From: Clostridiales bacterium | GTDB taxonomy: Bacteria > Bacillota > Clostridia > Lachnospirales > Lachnospiraceae | Length of the DNA: 37,560 nt | NCBI GenBank assembly: GCA_021202015.1 | Contig: JAJQDV010000051.1 | Span: 1-37,560 of the forward strand | Direction: 5' to 3' | Shown here: positions 27,662-35,523 of the stretch, one piece after another | Position numbering within the stretch: the stretch's first letter is position 1 | How the letters are laid out: each line of letters begins with the position of its first letter | Notes under the pieces: model-generated | The model's database searches: none | Told to the model about the DNA's origin: nothing | What the model saw: only the letters and a program-made list of their open reading frames with translations | Translations under genes and position numbers: made by a program

Positions 27662-28904
27662 GGCTGCCCTCCTTACTGTAGAATGGAGAATGGAGCGCGG
27701 GCATCGGCAATGCACACTGCTTCAGCTTGTCATGGTCGACTGATATGTAAACGCTGGTGGTTTCAGTCCTTTGATGACCCATAACAGTGCTTATGACAGG
27801 CATGGCGACATTTTTCCTGAGCAGGTTTGTCGCCAGGCTATGGCGCATTGCATGCGGCCCGTGTTTTTTATTCTGCCAGTTTTTTATACCGGCACGTTTC
27901 ATATATTTTGTCACCACTGAGTGGATCGTCGGGGAGGACAATGGCTTGCCTTTGTTTACATTTTCCATTGACACAATTATCTCAGGCACATCCGTCTCCG
28001 GCCTTGCATACTTAAGATAATCTATGATCGCATTTCCGACAGTGGATAAAAGAGGGAAATCCACTGGTACGTCTGTTTTGTGCTGGTTGAAATGAATGAC
28101 ATTGTTATCCCAGTCAATGTCACCGAAGGAAAATCTTGTGATATCTTTAGCCCTCCAGCCATACTCCGTTGCCAGCAACAGAATAAGATAATCTCTTTTG
28201 CCAATGGCCGAAGCTCTCTCAACAGAGGATATAAGCTCCTTTATTTCATCTTCTTCGTAAGTTGTAGGCAGTTTGCAGTCCTTTTTATAATTGTCTGGCA
28301 GTATAAAAACAGAAGTGTCTTTTATTGATTTCCCATTATCATAGGCGAACTGAAGGAAAAGCTTTATGTTCCTTGCGGCATTGTGCCTTGAAGCCAATGT
28401 ATAGTTCATTGATGCAAAAAAACTCTCTGTCTCCTCAATAGAAAGATCGTCAAAACCTAATCCTTTCACATTTAGATAGTTACAGAAGCTGCATAAATAC
28501 AGCCGTTTATTCTCAAGCGTTTTCTCTGCAAGTACGAGTTCATTTTTACAATAATCAAGGTATGCTAAAGCAGTTTCCCCAACGCTTCCACTAAAAATGT
28601 ACTCCACACTGCGACAGCGGAACTCAAAATCCCCATTCTTCTGGTATGAAATCAGCATTCTTACGGCACGAAGATTTTCCCGGAGTTTTACAGGCGGTCG
28701 CTTTGGCATAAGATGTGTCCCGAAAATCTCATCACAATAGCTGTTCCCAATATCTTCGTTAAACTCTGTGATTTCCTTTTGGCTTAGCCATTCCCGTAAG
28801 CAATCCCATTGTCTGGTGATCCTTACATAATAGCAGGACTCGTATTCTCTGTGTCGTAATTCTTCATCACATAATAATACGAGTTCTTCAAAATCTGTTA
28901 CCAT
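27648..28904 (-). CDS. Tyrosine recombinase, first gene of the RIT trio
   Basis: 418 residues, the longest of the three. The N-terminal ~110 residues are family-specific. A SAM-like core-binding domain (about 110-200) and a catalytic domain follow, with Arg in EYGWRAKDI (about 250), Lys in FNQHKTDVPVD, HAMRH (about 350) and GHQRTETTSVYIS (about 375-387). AAGGAGG lies upstream of the ATG. The gene begins just inside the right terminal repeat and its end overlaps the middle gene. Confidence 0.93.
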   Translation of the reverse strand: MVTDFEELVLLCDEELRHREYESCYYVRITRQWDCLREWLSQKEITEFNEDIGNSYCDEIFGTHLMPKRPPVKLRENLRAVRMLISYQKNGDFEFRCRSVEYIFSGSVGETALAYLDYCKNELVLAEKTLENKRLYLCSFCNYLNVKGLGFDDLSIEETESFFASMNYTLASRHNAARNIKLFLQFAYDNGKSIKDTSVFILPDNYKKDCKLPTTYEEDEIKELISSVERASAIGKRDYLILLLATEYGWRAKDITRFSFGDIDWDNNVIHFNQHKTDVPVDFPLLSTVGNAIIDYLKYARPETDVPEIIVSMENVNKGKPLSSPTIHSVVTKYMKRAGIKNWQNKKHGPHAMRHSLATNLLRKNVAMPVISTVMGHQRTETTSVYISVDHDKLKQCALPMPALHSPFYSKEGSHGKV

Positions 28905-28952
28905 ACATATCTACCTCCTTTTTATGGTTTCGATATACATGGTGCCATAGCC

Positions 28953-29073
28953 ATAACTTTATGTAAAGAAATATGAGCCCGGTTCGTTGAAAACATTGGG
29001 CAGGGCACATATTTCTTTACATAACCTATATCTTTACATAAGATTTGTTATGTAAAGATTACCATAACAAATC
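28953..29073 (-). repeat. Right terminal inverted repeat of the RIT element plus junction palindrome
   Basis: 28953-29047 is the inverted partner of the left terminal repeat. A 26-base tail follows, so that GATTTGTTATG (29042-29052) and CATAACAAATC (29063-29073) form a perfect 11-bp palindrome at the junction. The left end has no counterpart to this tail. Confidence 0.85.
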
Positions 29074-29538
29074 CAAGATAGAGAGATGGTTTTTGACCAT
29101 GCGTATGCAGTACCTGGCTTCGCTCGACATGAGGGATTTCCACAGCCTGGAGGAACTCCGGCAGCATTTCGCCGGTTATGTCTCTCGTTACAATCAGGCG
29201 GTTCATTCTTCCCTGGAAGGGAAAACTCCCCAGGAACGGTTCTTCTCTGAGCCGGAACAGATCCGCAGGCTCACGCCGGAACAGATCGAAACCAGCTTCC
29301 TGCTTGAGACGGAACGCCGCGTATCCGCAGACTGTGTGGTTGTCATTGACAAAACGGAATATGAAGTCCATTACCGCTACGCAAAGCAGCGCATCCGGCT
29401 TCGCTATTCCCCTGATATGGAGACGGTCTATGTTGTGGAGCCTTCCGGAGCCCTCACGCCGATCCGCCTCCTCAACAAGCAGGACAACGCTGTCGTAAAA
29501 CGTGAGCGTGTCCGCCTGAGCGGGGGAGGTGGGGAAGA

Positions 29539-30345
29539 ATGATGGATTATGCTGCACGGTACGGCCTCGAGTTCAACCCTTTTATCAGGAACACGAAAGA
29601 TATCCTGTTGGAAACAGCGGAATCCACCGAAGTCAAGACCCGGCTCGGCACACTGGAGAAAACCCAGGGGTTCGGGATCCTGACAGGGGAACCGGGGCGT
29701 GGGAAGACAACCTGCGCAAGGATATGGGCCAATACGCTGAACCCGTCCCGGTATAAAGTCTGCTATACCAGTCTTTCCAGCCTGACGGTCATGGAGTTTT
29801 ACCGGCAGACCGCCATGCTCCTCGGCGCAGATCCGAGATACAGGAAGAGCGATCTCTTCGAAGATATCCAACGGGAGATCCGGCGCTGCGCCCTTGAAAA
29901 AAGGGTCACACCGGTCATCATCATCGACGAAGCGGATAAGCTCACACATAAAGTACTCTCAGACCTGCAGATCATGTTCAATTTTGACATGGATTCCAGA
30001 GATCTTGCTATGGTCCTCCTGGTCGGGCAGCCCCGCCTGAACATGACGTTAAACCAGAACACTCACGAATCCCTCCGCCAACGGATCGTCATGAACTACC
30101 ACATGGGCGGTATTTCAAAAGAAGAAGGCCGCCGTTACATCACCGGGAAACTCGAAGGAGCCGGCTGTCGGCAGGATGTATTTGACGATAATGCAGTGGA
30201 AGCCATCCTGAACGCGGCCAACGGCACCCCGCGCATGATCAATAAGATCTGTAATCGGAGCATCATGATCGGAGCCAGCTTTAACCAAAATATCATAACT
30301 GCCGAAACGGTAGGGAAAGCAGTTGAAGACATACAGCTTGGATAA
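29539..30345 (+). CDS. ExeA/TniB-like AAA ATPase of the transposon
   Basis: 268 residues. It has Walker A GEPGRGKTT (about 49-57), Walker B VIIIDEADKL (about 125-134), a sensor-1 region LVGQPRLN and a sensor-2-like arginine in NGTPRMINKICN (about 228-239). ExeA/TnsC/TniB-type ATPases select or prime target DNA for a partner DDE transposase. It overlaps the transposase end by 4 bases (ATGA), with GGGGGAGGTGGGGAAG before it, so the two are coupled. It is intact although its partner is split. Confidence 0.9.
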   Translation: MMDYAARYGLEFNPFIRNTKDILLETAESTEVKTRLGTLEKTQGFGILTGEPGRGKTTCARIWANTLNPSRYKVCYTSLSSLTVMEFYRQTAMLLGADPRYRKSDLFEDIQREIRRCALEKRVTPVIIIDEADKLTHKVLSDLQIMFNFDMDSRDLAMVLLVGQPRLNMTLNQNTHESLRQRIVMNYHMGGISKEEGRRYITGKLEGAGCRQDVFDDNAVEAILNAANGTPRMINKICNRSIMIGASFNQNIITAETVGKAVEDIQLG

Positions 30346-30494
30346 TAATACGGAGCCGCACAGGCACAACATGTGTGGCTCTGTTTATTTGCTGAAAGAA
30401 CCCTTTTATATGTGAGCGTCACACTGTCCGGAAGCGAAATCGCCTTAAAATAATCTGCCGAAACCGCCCTCGAATAATTCGCCGGATGACACCT

Positions 30495-31477
30495 TCACAG
30501 CACCAGGCCCAGCCCTTCCAGCTGCTTCATATGCTCCTTCCCGCTCTCCAGAAGATAGATGCGGGTCGTCTCCATCGAAGAGTGCCCGAGGATATCCGCC
30601 AGCCTCTTGATATTTCCGTACTGCTCGTAAAAACTTCTCGCAAAGAGATGCCGCAGATTATGCGGGAAGCTTTTCTCTTTCGCGACGCCGGCCTCCGCGG
30701 CCAGTTTTTTATCTTAAGCCAGACAAAGCCGCGTGACAGGCATTTCCCGGTTCGGGTGATGAAGATCGGGCCGGATTTTATATTTTTCTTCTCTGCGTAC
30801 TGCAGAAGGGATACCGCCAGACTATGCGGGATCAGGATGGCGCGGGTCTTTCCTTTACAGGTGATCACTGCATCCCCTCTGTTTACCGCCTCCACGGTGA
30901 TGAACCTCAGCTCCGACACCCGGATGCCGAGCGCGCACAGAGTCTCCAGCACCAGCACCATCCGGTCCTCGCCTTTCTCTTTTGCGGTGTTGATGAGGAT
31001 CTCGTATTCCTCCCGGTCGATCTCCTTTTTCTCATCACAATACACCTTCCGCTGAACCTTCATATACTTCAGTCCGGAGAGATTTTTCCATCCGCAGGCG
31101 CCCGTCTTTTCCGGGCCGCCGGATTCGGACATATATTTCAGGAGGGCGTTGACCGCAGCGAGGGCGGCGTTGACGCTCGCCGGGGCGAGCTTTGACGCGA
31201 GGCTTGCCTTCCATTCTATGAGCAGATGCTGCGTCACAGGGCGGCCGGCAAGCCAGGTATGCAGCCCGTTCAGTGAACGTCAGTACTGGGATATGGTGTT
31301 GCGGGCGCGCTCCATCTCCCCCAGACAGACGATGCAGTGGGTGAGGATATCCGGGGTGAGGACGAGCGATTCCTGCGTGGGGATCGCTGACGTTGGGGTG
31401 AGCGTCTCCGGCACGGGAATCGTTGAAGCGGAGGTAAACGTAGGGTTTTCATTTTTGATTGTGAACGATGTTGTCAT
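30495..31477 (-). pseudogene. Tyrosine recombinase gene with nonsense and frameshift lesions
   Basis: ATG 31477 follows AAAGGAG. The frame encodes a Ser/Thr-rich start, then RARNTISQY, and an in-frame TGA at 31280-31282. It continues RSLNGLHTWLAGRPVTQHLL, with Arg in ALGIRVSELRF and Lys in ITCKGKTR. Near 30705-30710 a run of six A (seven expected) shifts the frame. The other frame then gives FPHNLRHLFAR, LADILGHSSMETTRIY with the Tyr, and a TGA stop at 30495-30497. The transposon inserted exactly at this stop, and the CCTTCA duplication preserved it. Both lesions are point events. Confidence 0.85.
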
Positions 31478-31487
31478 GAATGAATTT

Positions 31488-31537
31488 CTCCTTTCGCATT
31501 CGCTGATATACTGTCTATTTTGCACAATGCGAAGGAG
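31488..31537. repeat. Inverted repeat overlapping the recombinase ribosome site
   Basis: CTCCTTTCGCATT (31488-31500) pairs with AATGCGAAGGAG (31526-31537), one base unmatched. It covers the ribosome site of the recombinase gene on the minus strand. It could be an operator or an RNA hairpin. Confidence 0.5.
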
Positions 31538-31657
31538 AATATGAATGTAAAATCCCCCGCCGGGGTTTCACACAGATACAGCAGACGGCATTATGCCGTT
31601 TACGGTATTCGGATATGCCCCGGTGGAGGATGTTGCTTAGAATCCGTCTTTGTTCTC

Positions 31658-32092
31658 TTATTTAATCTTTTTCCGGAGCTCACGGATGTGGTCGAGCGGC
31701 TCCAGAAGATCCTCTGCGATCTGCTCTTCGGTCTGACCCGCCGCGAGCTTGCGTTCAATCTGGGAAAGCAATTTCTGCTCGGCTCCCTGATCAATGCCCT
31801 GCCGGATGCCCTCCTGGAGGCCTTCCTGGAGGCCTTCCTCCCGCACGTAATCCTCGCGGGCTTTCCGGTCGCGGACTTCCTTTAAATGCGCTTCGTAACG
31901 CAGGCGCATCCGTTTGCTCAGGCTCATCACCTTTACCTCCTGTATCGCTTCCAAAAGTCCCGGGTTCTGTGTCTTTATCATGTCCAGTTCCTCCTTTGTC
32001 TCCGCGTTGAAAAAACGGATCCAATTAGCAATCTCTGTATTATCGAGCTCCTTCATGCTGCAATCATACTTTGGCGAAATAATCTTCGTCAT
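31658..32092 (-). pseudogene. Rpn/PD-(D/E)XK transposase-type gene with internal deletion
   Basis: A 144-residue frame. It begins like full-length Rpn-family nucleases (MTKIISPKYDCSMKEL) and jumps at once to their C-terminal part (IANWIRFFNAETKEELDMIK, SLSKRMRLRYEAHLKEVRDRKA, then EGLQEGLQEGIRQG repeats). Family members are about 270-320 residues. The missing middle carries the nuclease core, so catalysis is impossible. GGAGGAGG supports ATG 32092. It is a remnant or a small regulatory derivative. Confidence 0.75.
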
Positions 32093-32211
32093 GCATTTCC
32101 TCCTCCCCGGCAGATGGAAATGCACCCATACAGATAAAACAGCATTGCTATAGGAAAAGTATAACGCATCCCCAACATACCAATCAATAGTTTTTTGAAA
32201 ATTTGTAATCC

Positions 32212-32331
32212 TGTGCAGATCGGCACAAACGTCCCCCGGACGTTTAGCACTCCGCTACGCCTACGTTTTTATGGCCTGTGCTTCACGCATTATCCGGCAC
32301 AATCTGCACACGTTATTTTGTGACAGGTCCT
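32212..32331. repeat. Structured intergenic element ending in the 20-bp dispersed repeat
   Basis: TGTGCAGAT (32212-32220) and ATCTGCACA (32302-32310) are inverted around ~80 bases holding smaller palindromes such as AACGTCC-CCC-GGACGTT. It is followed directly by GTTATTTTGTGACAGGTCCT (32312-32331), the inverted copy of 3043-3062. The rest of 32126-32594 holds only the promoter at 32435. Confidence 0.6.
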
Positions 32332-32434
32332 AAGTCTTCCGGATATCCTCCCGGATGCTGCGGATGTGTTCGCCGCGGGTAATTCTGAATAAACAGGGCA
32401 AATATCAACTACACGAAACAAACAGAATATATCC

Positions 32435-32464
32435 TTGAATAACCGCCCTGAGGCATGATATGAT
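32435..32464 (+). promoter_or_regulatory. Likely promoter of the DUF6110-ATPase pair
   Basis: TTGAAT (32435-32440), 18-base spacer, TATGAT (32459-32464), leaving a leader of about 125 bases. Confidence 0.5.
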
Positions 32465-32594
32465 ATCAGAACAACAACATGGGACTCCGGAATCTTTTAA
32501 CAGCAGCGGGAATGAACAGGAGGCAGATTCCCATTTGCAGTCCCGCGCATAAAAAGATTCGGAAGGTACATTATACAATACAGGAGGGCAGATC

Positions 32595-32900
32595 ATGAAT
32601 TCAGTATGGAAAAAAATCGGATTATTTGCGGGAGGCGTTCTGTTTGGGACTGCCGGGATTAAGCTCTTAAGCAGCAGGGACGCGAAGAAGGCCTACACGC
32701 ATACCGCGGCGGCGGTGCTCCGCGCGAAGGAATGTGTGATGACGACGGCAACAGCGATTAAGGAAAACGCGGATGACATTGTGGCGGACGCGAAGGAGAT
32801 CAACGCGGCGCGCGCGGCCCGGGAAGCCGAGGAAGAGGTGGCGGATGCTTTTGCGGAAGCGGAGGAGACAGAAGATGCTTCCGCAGAAGCGGAGGCATAG
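32595..32900 (+). CDS. DUF6110-family small membrane protein
   Basis: 101 residues. A single N-terminal TM segment (KIGLFAGGVLFGTAGIKLL, about 7-25) is followed by a charged helical tail (DAKKAYTHTAAAVLRAKECVM..) ending in Glu/Ala repeats. It matches the DUF6110 family, which I know mainly as the gene just before heavy-metal P-type ATPases. GGAGG lies 8 bases upstream. A partner or stabiliser role for the ATPase, 69 bases downstream, is inference. Confidence 0.85.
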   Translation: MNSVWKKIGLFAGGVLFGTAGIKLLSSRDAKKAYTHTAAAVLRAKECVMTTATAIKENADDIVADAKEINAARAAREAEEEVADAFAEAEETEDASAEAEA

Positions 32901-32969
32901 TGTGAAAGAAAACAGTTCTTTTATTACTGTTTATGCCGCAGGCCGAAGGGCGGCAGAATGGAGATTACG

Positions 32970-35156
32970 ATGAGATGTAAAATCATGCATGAATCCGGCG
33001 GCCGGATGCGGGTGCGCATGCTTTGTCATCACATGACGCTGCACCAGGCGGATATCCTGGAATATTATCTGCGAGCGCAGCGCGGGGTGACAGATGTGAA
33101 GGTCTATGACCGTACCTGTGACGCCGTGATCTTCTATGATACAGGTTTTCTGTGTCATAAAGCGTCTCACGGAGACGCGTCCGCTGCGTCGGATGAGAGA
33201 ACCGTTACGGCCGGGAAACAGGGGAATCCGGTTCGCGCTGACATTATCACGGCGCTTTCACGTTTCCGGTTTGAAAATAACGAGGCGCTGGTGCCGGAGC
33301 ACACGGGCCGGGAGCTCAGCCGCGAGTTTGAGGACAAACTGGTCTTCACGATCGCCGCGCGTATGGTGACGAAGTTTCTGCTCCCGCCGCCGATCCGTAT
33401 ACTGGTGACTGCGGTAAAGTCCGTTCGCTATATCGCGATGGGCATTCGCTCCCTGATGAAGCGGAGGGTCGAGGTGGCACTGCTGGATGCCACGGCGATC
33501 ACGGTTTCGATGCTGCGCGGTGATTTTGACACGGCTTCGTCCGTGATGTTCCTGCTGCGGATCGGTGAGATCCTGGAGGAGTGGACGCACAAAAAGTCTG
33601 TGGATGACCTGGCGCGCACCATGTCCCTGGGGATTGACAGGGTATGGCAGAGGGTGGACGGCCAGGAGATCCTGGTGTCTATCAGCGACATTCAGGTCGG
33701 CGATGAGATCGTCGTCCGCATGGGCAACATGATCCCGCTGGACGGCAAAGTGGTTTCCGGCGAAGTGATGGTGAATCAGGCGTCGATTACCGGAGAATCC
33801 CTGCCGGTGCGAAAGGAAGCGGGCAGTTATACTTATGCCGGTACGGTGGTTGAGGAAGGGGAGTGCGTCATCTGCGTGGACAGGGTCTCCGGCAGCGGGC
33901 GTTATGACAAGATCGTCCGCATGATCGAGGAATCCGAGAAGCTGAAATCCTCAACGGAGGACAGGGCTTCCCATCTGGCGGACCGGCTGGTTCCGTTCAG
34001 TCTCGGCGGGACGCTTCTGACCTGGGTGATCACGAGGAACGCGGCGAAGGCGCTGTCCATCCTGATGGTGGATTTCTCCTGCGCGTTAAAGCTTTCCATG
34101 CCGCTGGCGGTGCTTTCGGCGATGCGGGAGAGCAACGCGTACCATATTTCCGTCAAGGGAGGGAAGTTTCTGGAAGCGGTGTCGGAGGCGGACACCATTG
34201 TGTTTGACAAGACCGGCACGCTGACGCACGCGACTCCTTCCGTAGCGCAGGTCGTGACCTTTGACGGCAGACGGGAGAGAGATGTCCTGCGGATGGCGGC
34301 CTGCCTGGAGGAGCATTATCCGCATTCCATCGCGAAAGCGGTCGTGAACGCGGCGCAGGAACGGAATCTCCTTCACGAGGAACGGCATACGAAGGTGGAA
34401 TATGTGGTGGCGCACGGCATCTCCAGTATTGTGGACGGACAGAAGGTGGTGCTCGGCAGTTATCATTTTGTGTTTGAGGATGAAAACTGCCGGATCCCGG
34501 AGGGCGAACAGGAGAAGTTTGACGCGCTTCCGGATGCGTATTCGCATCTTTATCTGGCGGAGTCCGGTATTCTGACCGCGGTAATCTGTGTGGAGGATCC
34601 GCTTCGCGAGGAGGCGCCGGACGTGATCCGGCGGCTGAAAGGCCTCGGCATCGGAAAGGTTGTGATGATGACCGGGGATAATGAACGGACGGCGCGGGCG
34701 GTCGCCGCGGCGGTCGGCGTGGATGAGTATCACTCGGAAGTGCTGCCCGAGGACAAGGCGGGCTTTATCCGGACAGAGCATGAGGCGGGTCACCGTGTGA
34801 TTATGATCGGCGACGGTGTGAACGATTCCCCGGCGCTCTCGGAGGCGGATGTCGGGATTGCGATCTCGGATGGCGCGGCCATTGCCAGGGAAATCGCGGA
34901 TGTGACGATCTCAGCGGATGATCTGTATGCGTTGGTGACCTTAAAGAGGCTGAGCGATGCGCTGATGAACCGCATTCACGGGAACTACCGGTTTATCATC
35001 GGCTTCAATCTGATGCTGATCATTCTCGGTGTGGCGGGTGTGATGCCGCCGGCGACATCCTCGCTGCTGCATAATACTTCGACGATCGCGATCAGCTTAA
35101 AGAGCATGACGAACCTGCTGGATGCGAAGGATGATTCGCGGGCAGTTGAGATCTGA
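32970..35156 (+). CDS. Heavy-metal translocating P-type ATPase
   Basis: An inner-membrane metal pump of 728 residues. The N-terminal ~60 residues look like a degenerate metal-binding HMA-type domain without the CxxC pair. Then come TM segments, the actuator loop with TGES (about 276-279), the phosphorylated Asp413 in DKTGTLTH, and the hinge GDGVNDSPALSEADVGIA (about 614-631). The metal-site helix reads SCALK (about 369-373) in place of the usual CPC, so the transported metal cannot be assigned. GGAG lies 7 bases before ATG 32970; ATG 32958 is an alternative. Confidence 0.92.
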   Translation: MRCKIMHESGGRMRVRMLCHHMTLHQADILEYYLRAQRGVTDVKVYDRTCDAVIFYDTGFLCHKASHGDASAASDERTVTAGKQGNPVRADIITALSRFRFENNEALVPEHTGRELSREFEDKLVFTIAARMVTKFLLPPPIRILVTAVKSVRYIAMGIRSLMKRRVEVALLDATAITVSMLRGDFDTASSVMFLLRIGEILEEWTHKKSVDDLARTMSLGIDRVWQRVDGQEILVSISDIQVGDEIVVRMGNMIPLDGKVVSGEVMVNQASITGESLPVRKEAGSYTYAGTVVEEGECVICVDRVSGSGRYDKIVRMIEESEKLKSSTEDRASHLADRLVPFSLGGTLLTWVITRNAAKALSILMVDFSCALKLSMPLAVLSAMRESNAYHISVKGGKFLEAVSEADTIVFDKTGTLTHATPSVAQVVTFDGRRERDVLRMAACLEEHYPHSIAKAVVNAAQERNLLHEERHTKVEYVVAHGISSIVDGQKVVLGSYHFVFEDENCRIPEGEQEKFDALPDAYSHLYLAESGILTAVICVEDPLREEAPDVIRRLKGLGIGKVVMMTGDNERTARAVAAAVGVDEYHSEVLPEDKAGFIRTEHEAGHRVIMIGDGVNDSPALSEADVGIAISDGAAIAREIADVTISADDLYALVTLKRLSDALMNRIHGNYRFIIGFNLMLIILGVAGVMPPATSSLLHNTSTIAISLKSMTNLLDAKDDSRAVEI

Positions 35157-35174
35157 ACTTTTGCCCCTGCATAG

Positions 35175-35215
35175 AAAAAACAGCGGGCAGGAGATATTTT
35201 ATCTCCTGCCCGCTG
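35175..35215 (-). terminator. Strong terminator after rpsF-ssb-rpsR, shared with the ATPase gene
   Basis: A perfect 15-bp stem (35181-35195 / 35201-35215, CAGCGGGCAGGAGAT arm) with a 5-base loop. On the minus strand it is followed by TTTTTT. It lies between two convergent units. Confidence 0.92.
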
Positions 35216-35241
35216 CGTTCGTTCTGTTTGATGATGTCGGA

Positions 35242-35502
35242 TTACTCCGCGATATAAGGCATCAGTGCGAGATGGCGCGCTCTCTTGATCGCGGTCGTGA
35301 CGGCGCGCTGATGCTTCGCGCAGTTGCCGGTGATCCTTCTCGGAAGGATCTTGCCCCGCTCAGAGACATATCTCTTTAATTTGCTGACGTCCTTGTAGTC
35401 GATGACATTATCCTTTCCGCAGAATACGCAGACCTTTTTCCTCCTGCGGCCGCCTCTCCTTTTCATCGGAGAATCGCTTCGTCCTTCTTTATTATAAGCC
35501 AT
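35242..35502 (-). CDS. rpsR: 30S ribosomal protein S18
   Basis: 86 residues. A basic N-terminal [14 protein letters not shown] is followed by the S18 core [55 protein letters not shown] precedes the ATG. It is the last gene of rpsF-ssb-rpsR. S18 pairs with S6 on the ribosome platform. Confidence 0.98.
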   Translation of the reverse strand: MAYNKEGRSDSPMKRRGGRRRKKVCVFCGKDNVIDYKDVSKLKRYVSERGKILPRRITGNCAKHQRAVTTAIKRARHLALMPYIAE

Positions 35503-35523
35503 GATTGTTTTCCTCCTGTCTGA

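Larger units (their letters stand above)
25574..29073 (-). mobile_element. RIT (recombinase-in-trio) element inserted in the transposase gene
   Basis: Three consecutive leftward tyrosine recombinase genes with 13-14-base overlaps lie between 95-bp terminal inverted repeats (25574-25668 and 28953-29047; about three mismatches over the compared stretch). CAAATC occurs at both outer boundaries as a direct repeat (25574-25579, 29068-29073). Removing 3,494 bp restores the host reading frame. This matches the published RIT plan (three overlapping integrases, long inverted repeats, often inside other mobile elements). The middle gene is frameshifted. Confidence 0.9.
24801..29542 (+). pseudogene. DDE transposase split by the RIT element
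   Basis: Two exon-like parts, 24801-25579 and 29074-29542. Joining them across the 6-bp repeat CAAATC gives a 415-residue protein in one frame. An N-terminal helix-turn-helix region (about 1-140) is followed by an rve-type core. The core has Asp164 (YGDTCYG), Asp227 (FGFDNGASF) and Glu263 (KIERWF), i.e. D-D with 35 residues before E. A C-terminal beta region follows (TEYEVHYRYAKQRIRLRYS). The left part alone ends early (TPTSKSYVKIWVM) and lacks the Glu. Its last codons overlap the ATPase start by 4 bases. Inactive while the RIT element is present. Confidence 0.92.
23535..30491 (+). mobile_element. Multi-gene DDE transposon (Mu/Tn7-like), carrying a nested RIT element
   Basis: The ends are TGTTATCCTGCAAATTATC at 23535 and, inverted, TGTCATCCGGCGAATTATT ending at 30491. 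The 6-bp direct repeat CCTTCA flanks them (23529-23534 and 30492-30497). Each end holds two related sub-repeats (GGC-AATTATT-type units, left at about 23541 and 23575, right at about 30452 and 30478), as expected for multi-site transposase binding. Genes in order: DUF6431, DUF5348, DDE transposase (split), ExeA/TniB-like ATPase. Without the RIT insertion it is about 3.46 kb. Confidence 0.88.

Noticed and set aside
24801-30345. Programmed recoding or intron explaining the split transposase
   Set aside because: The intervening 3.5 kb has its own recombinase genes and long terminal inverted repeats, so a DNA insertion is sufficient.
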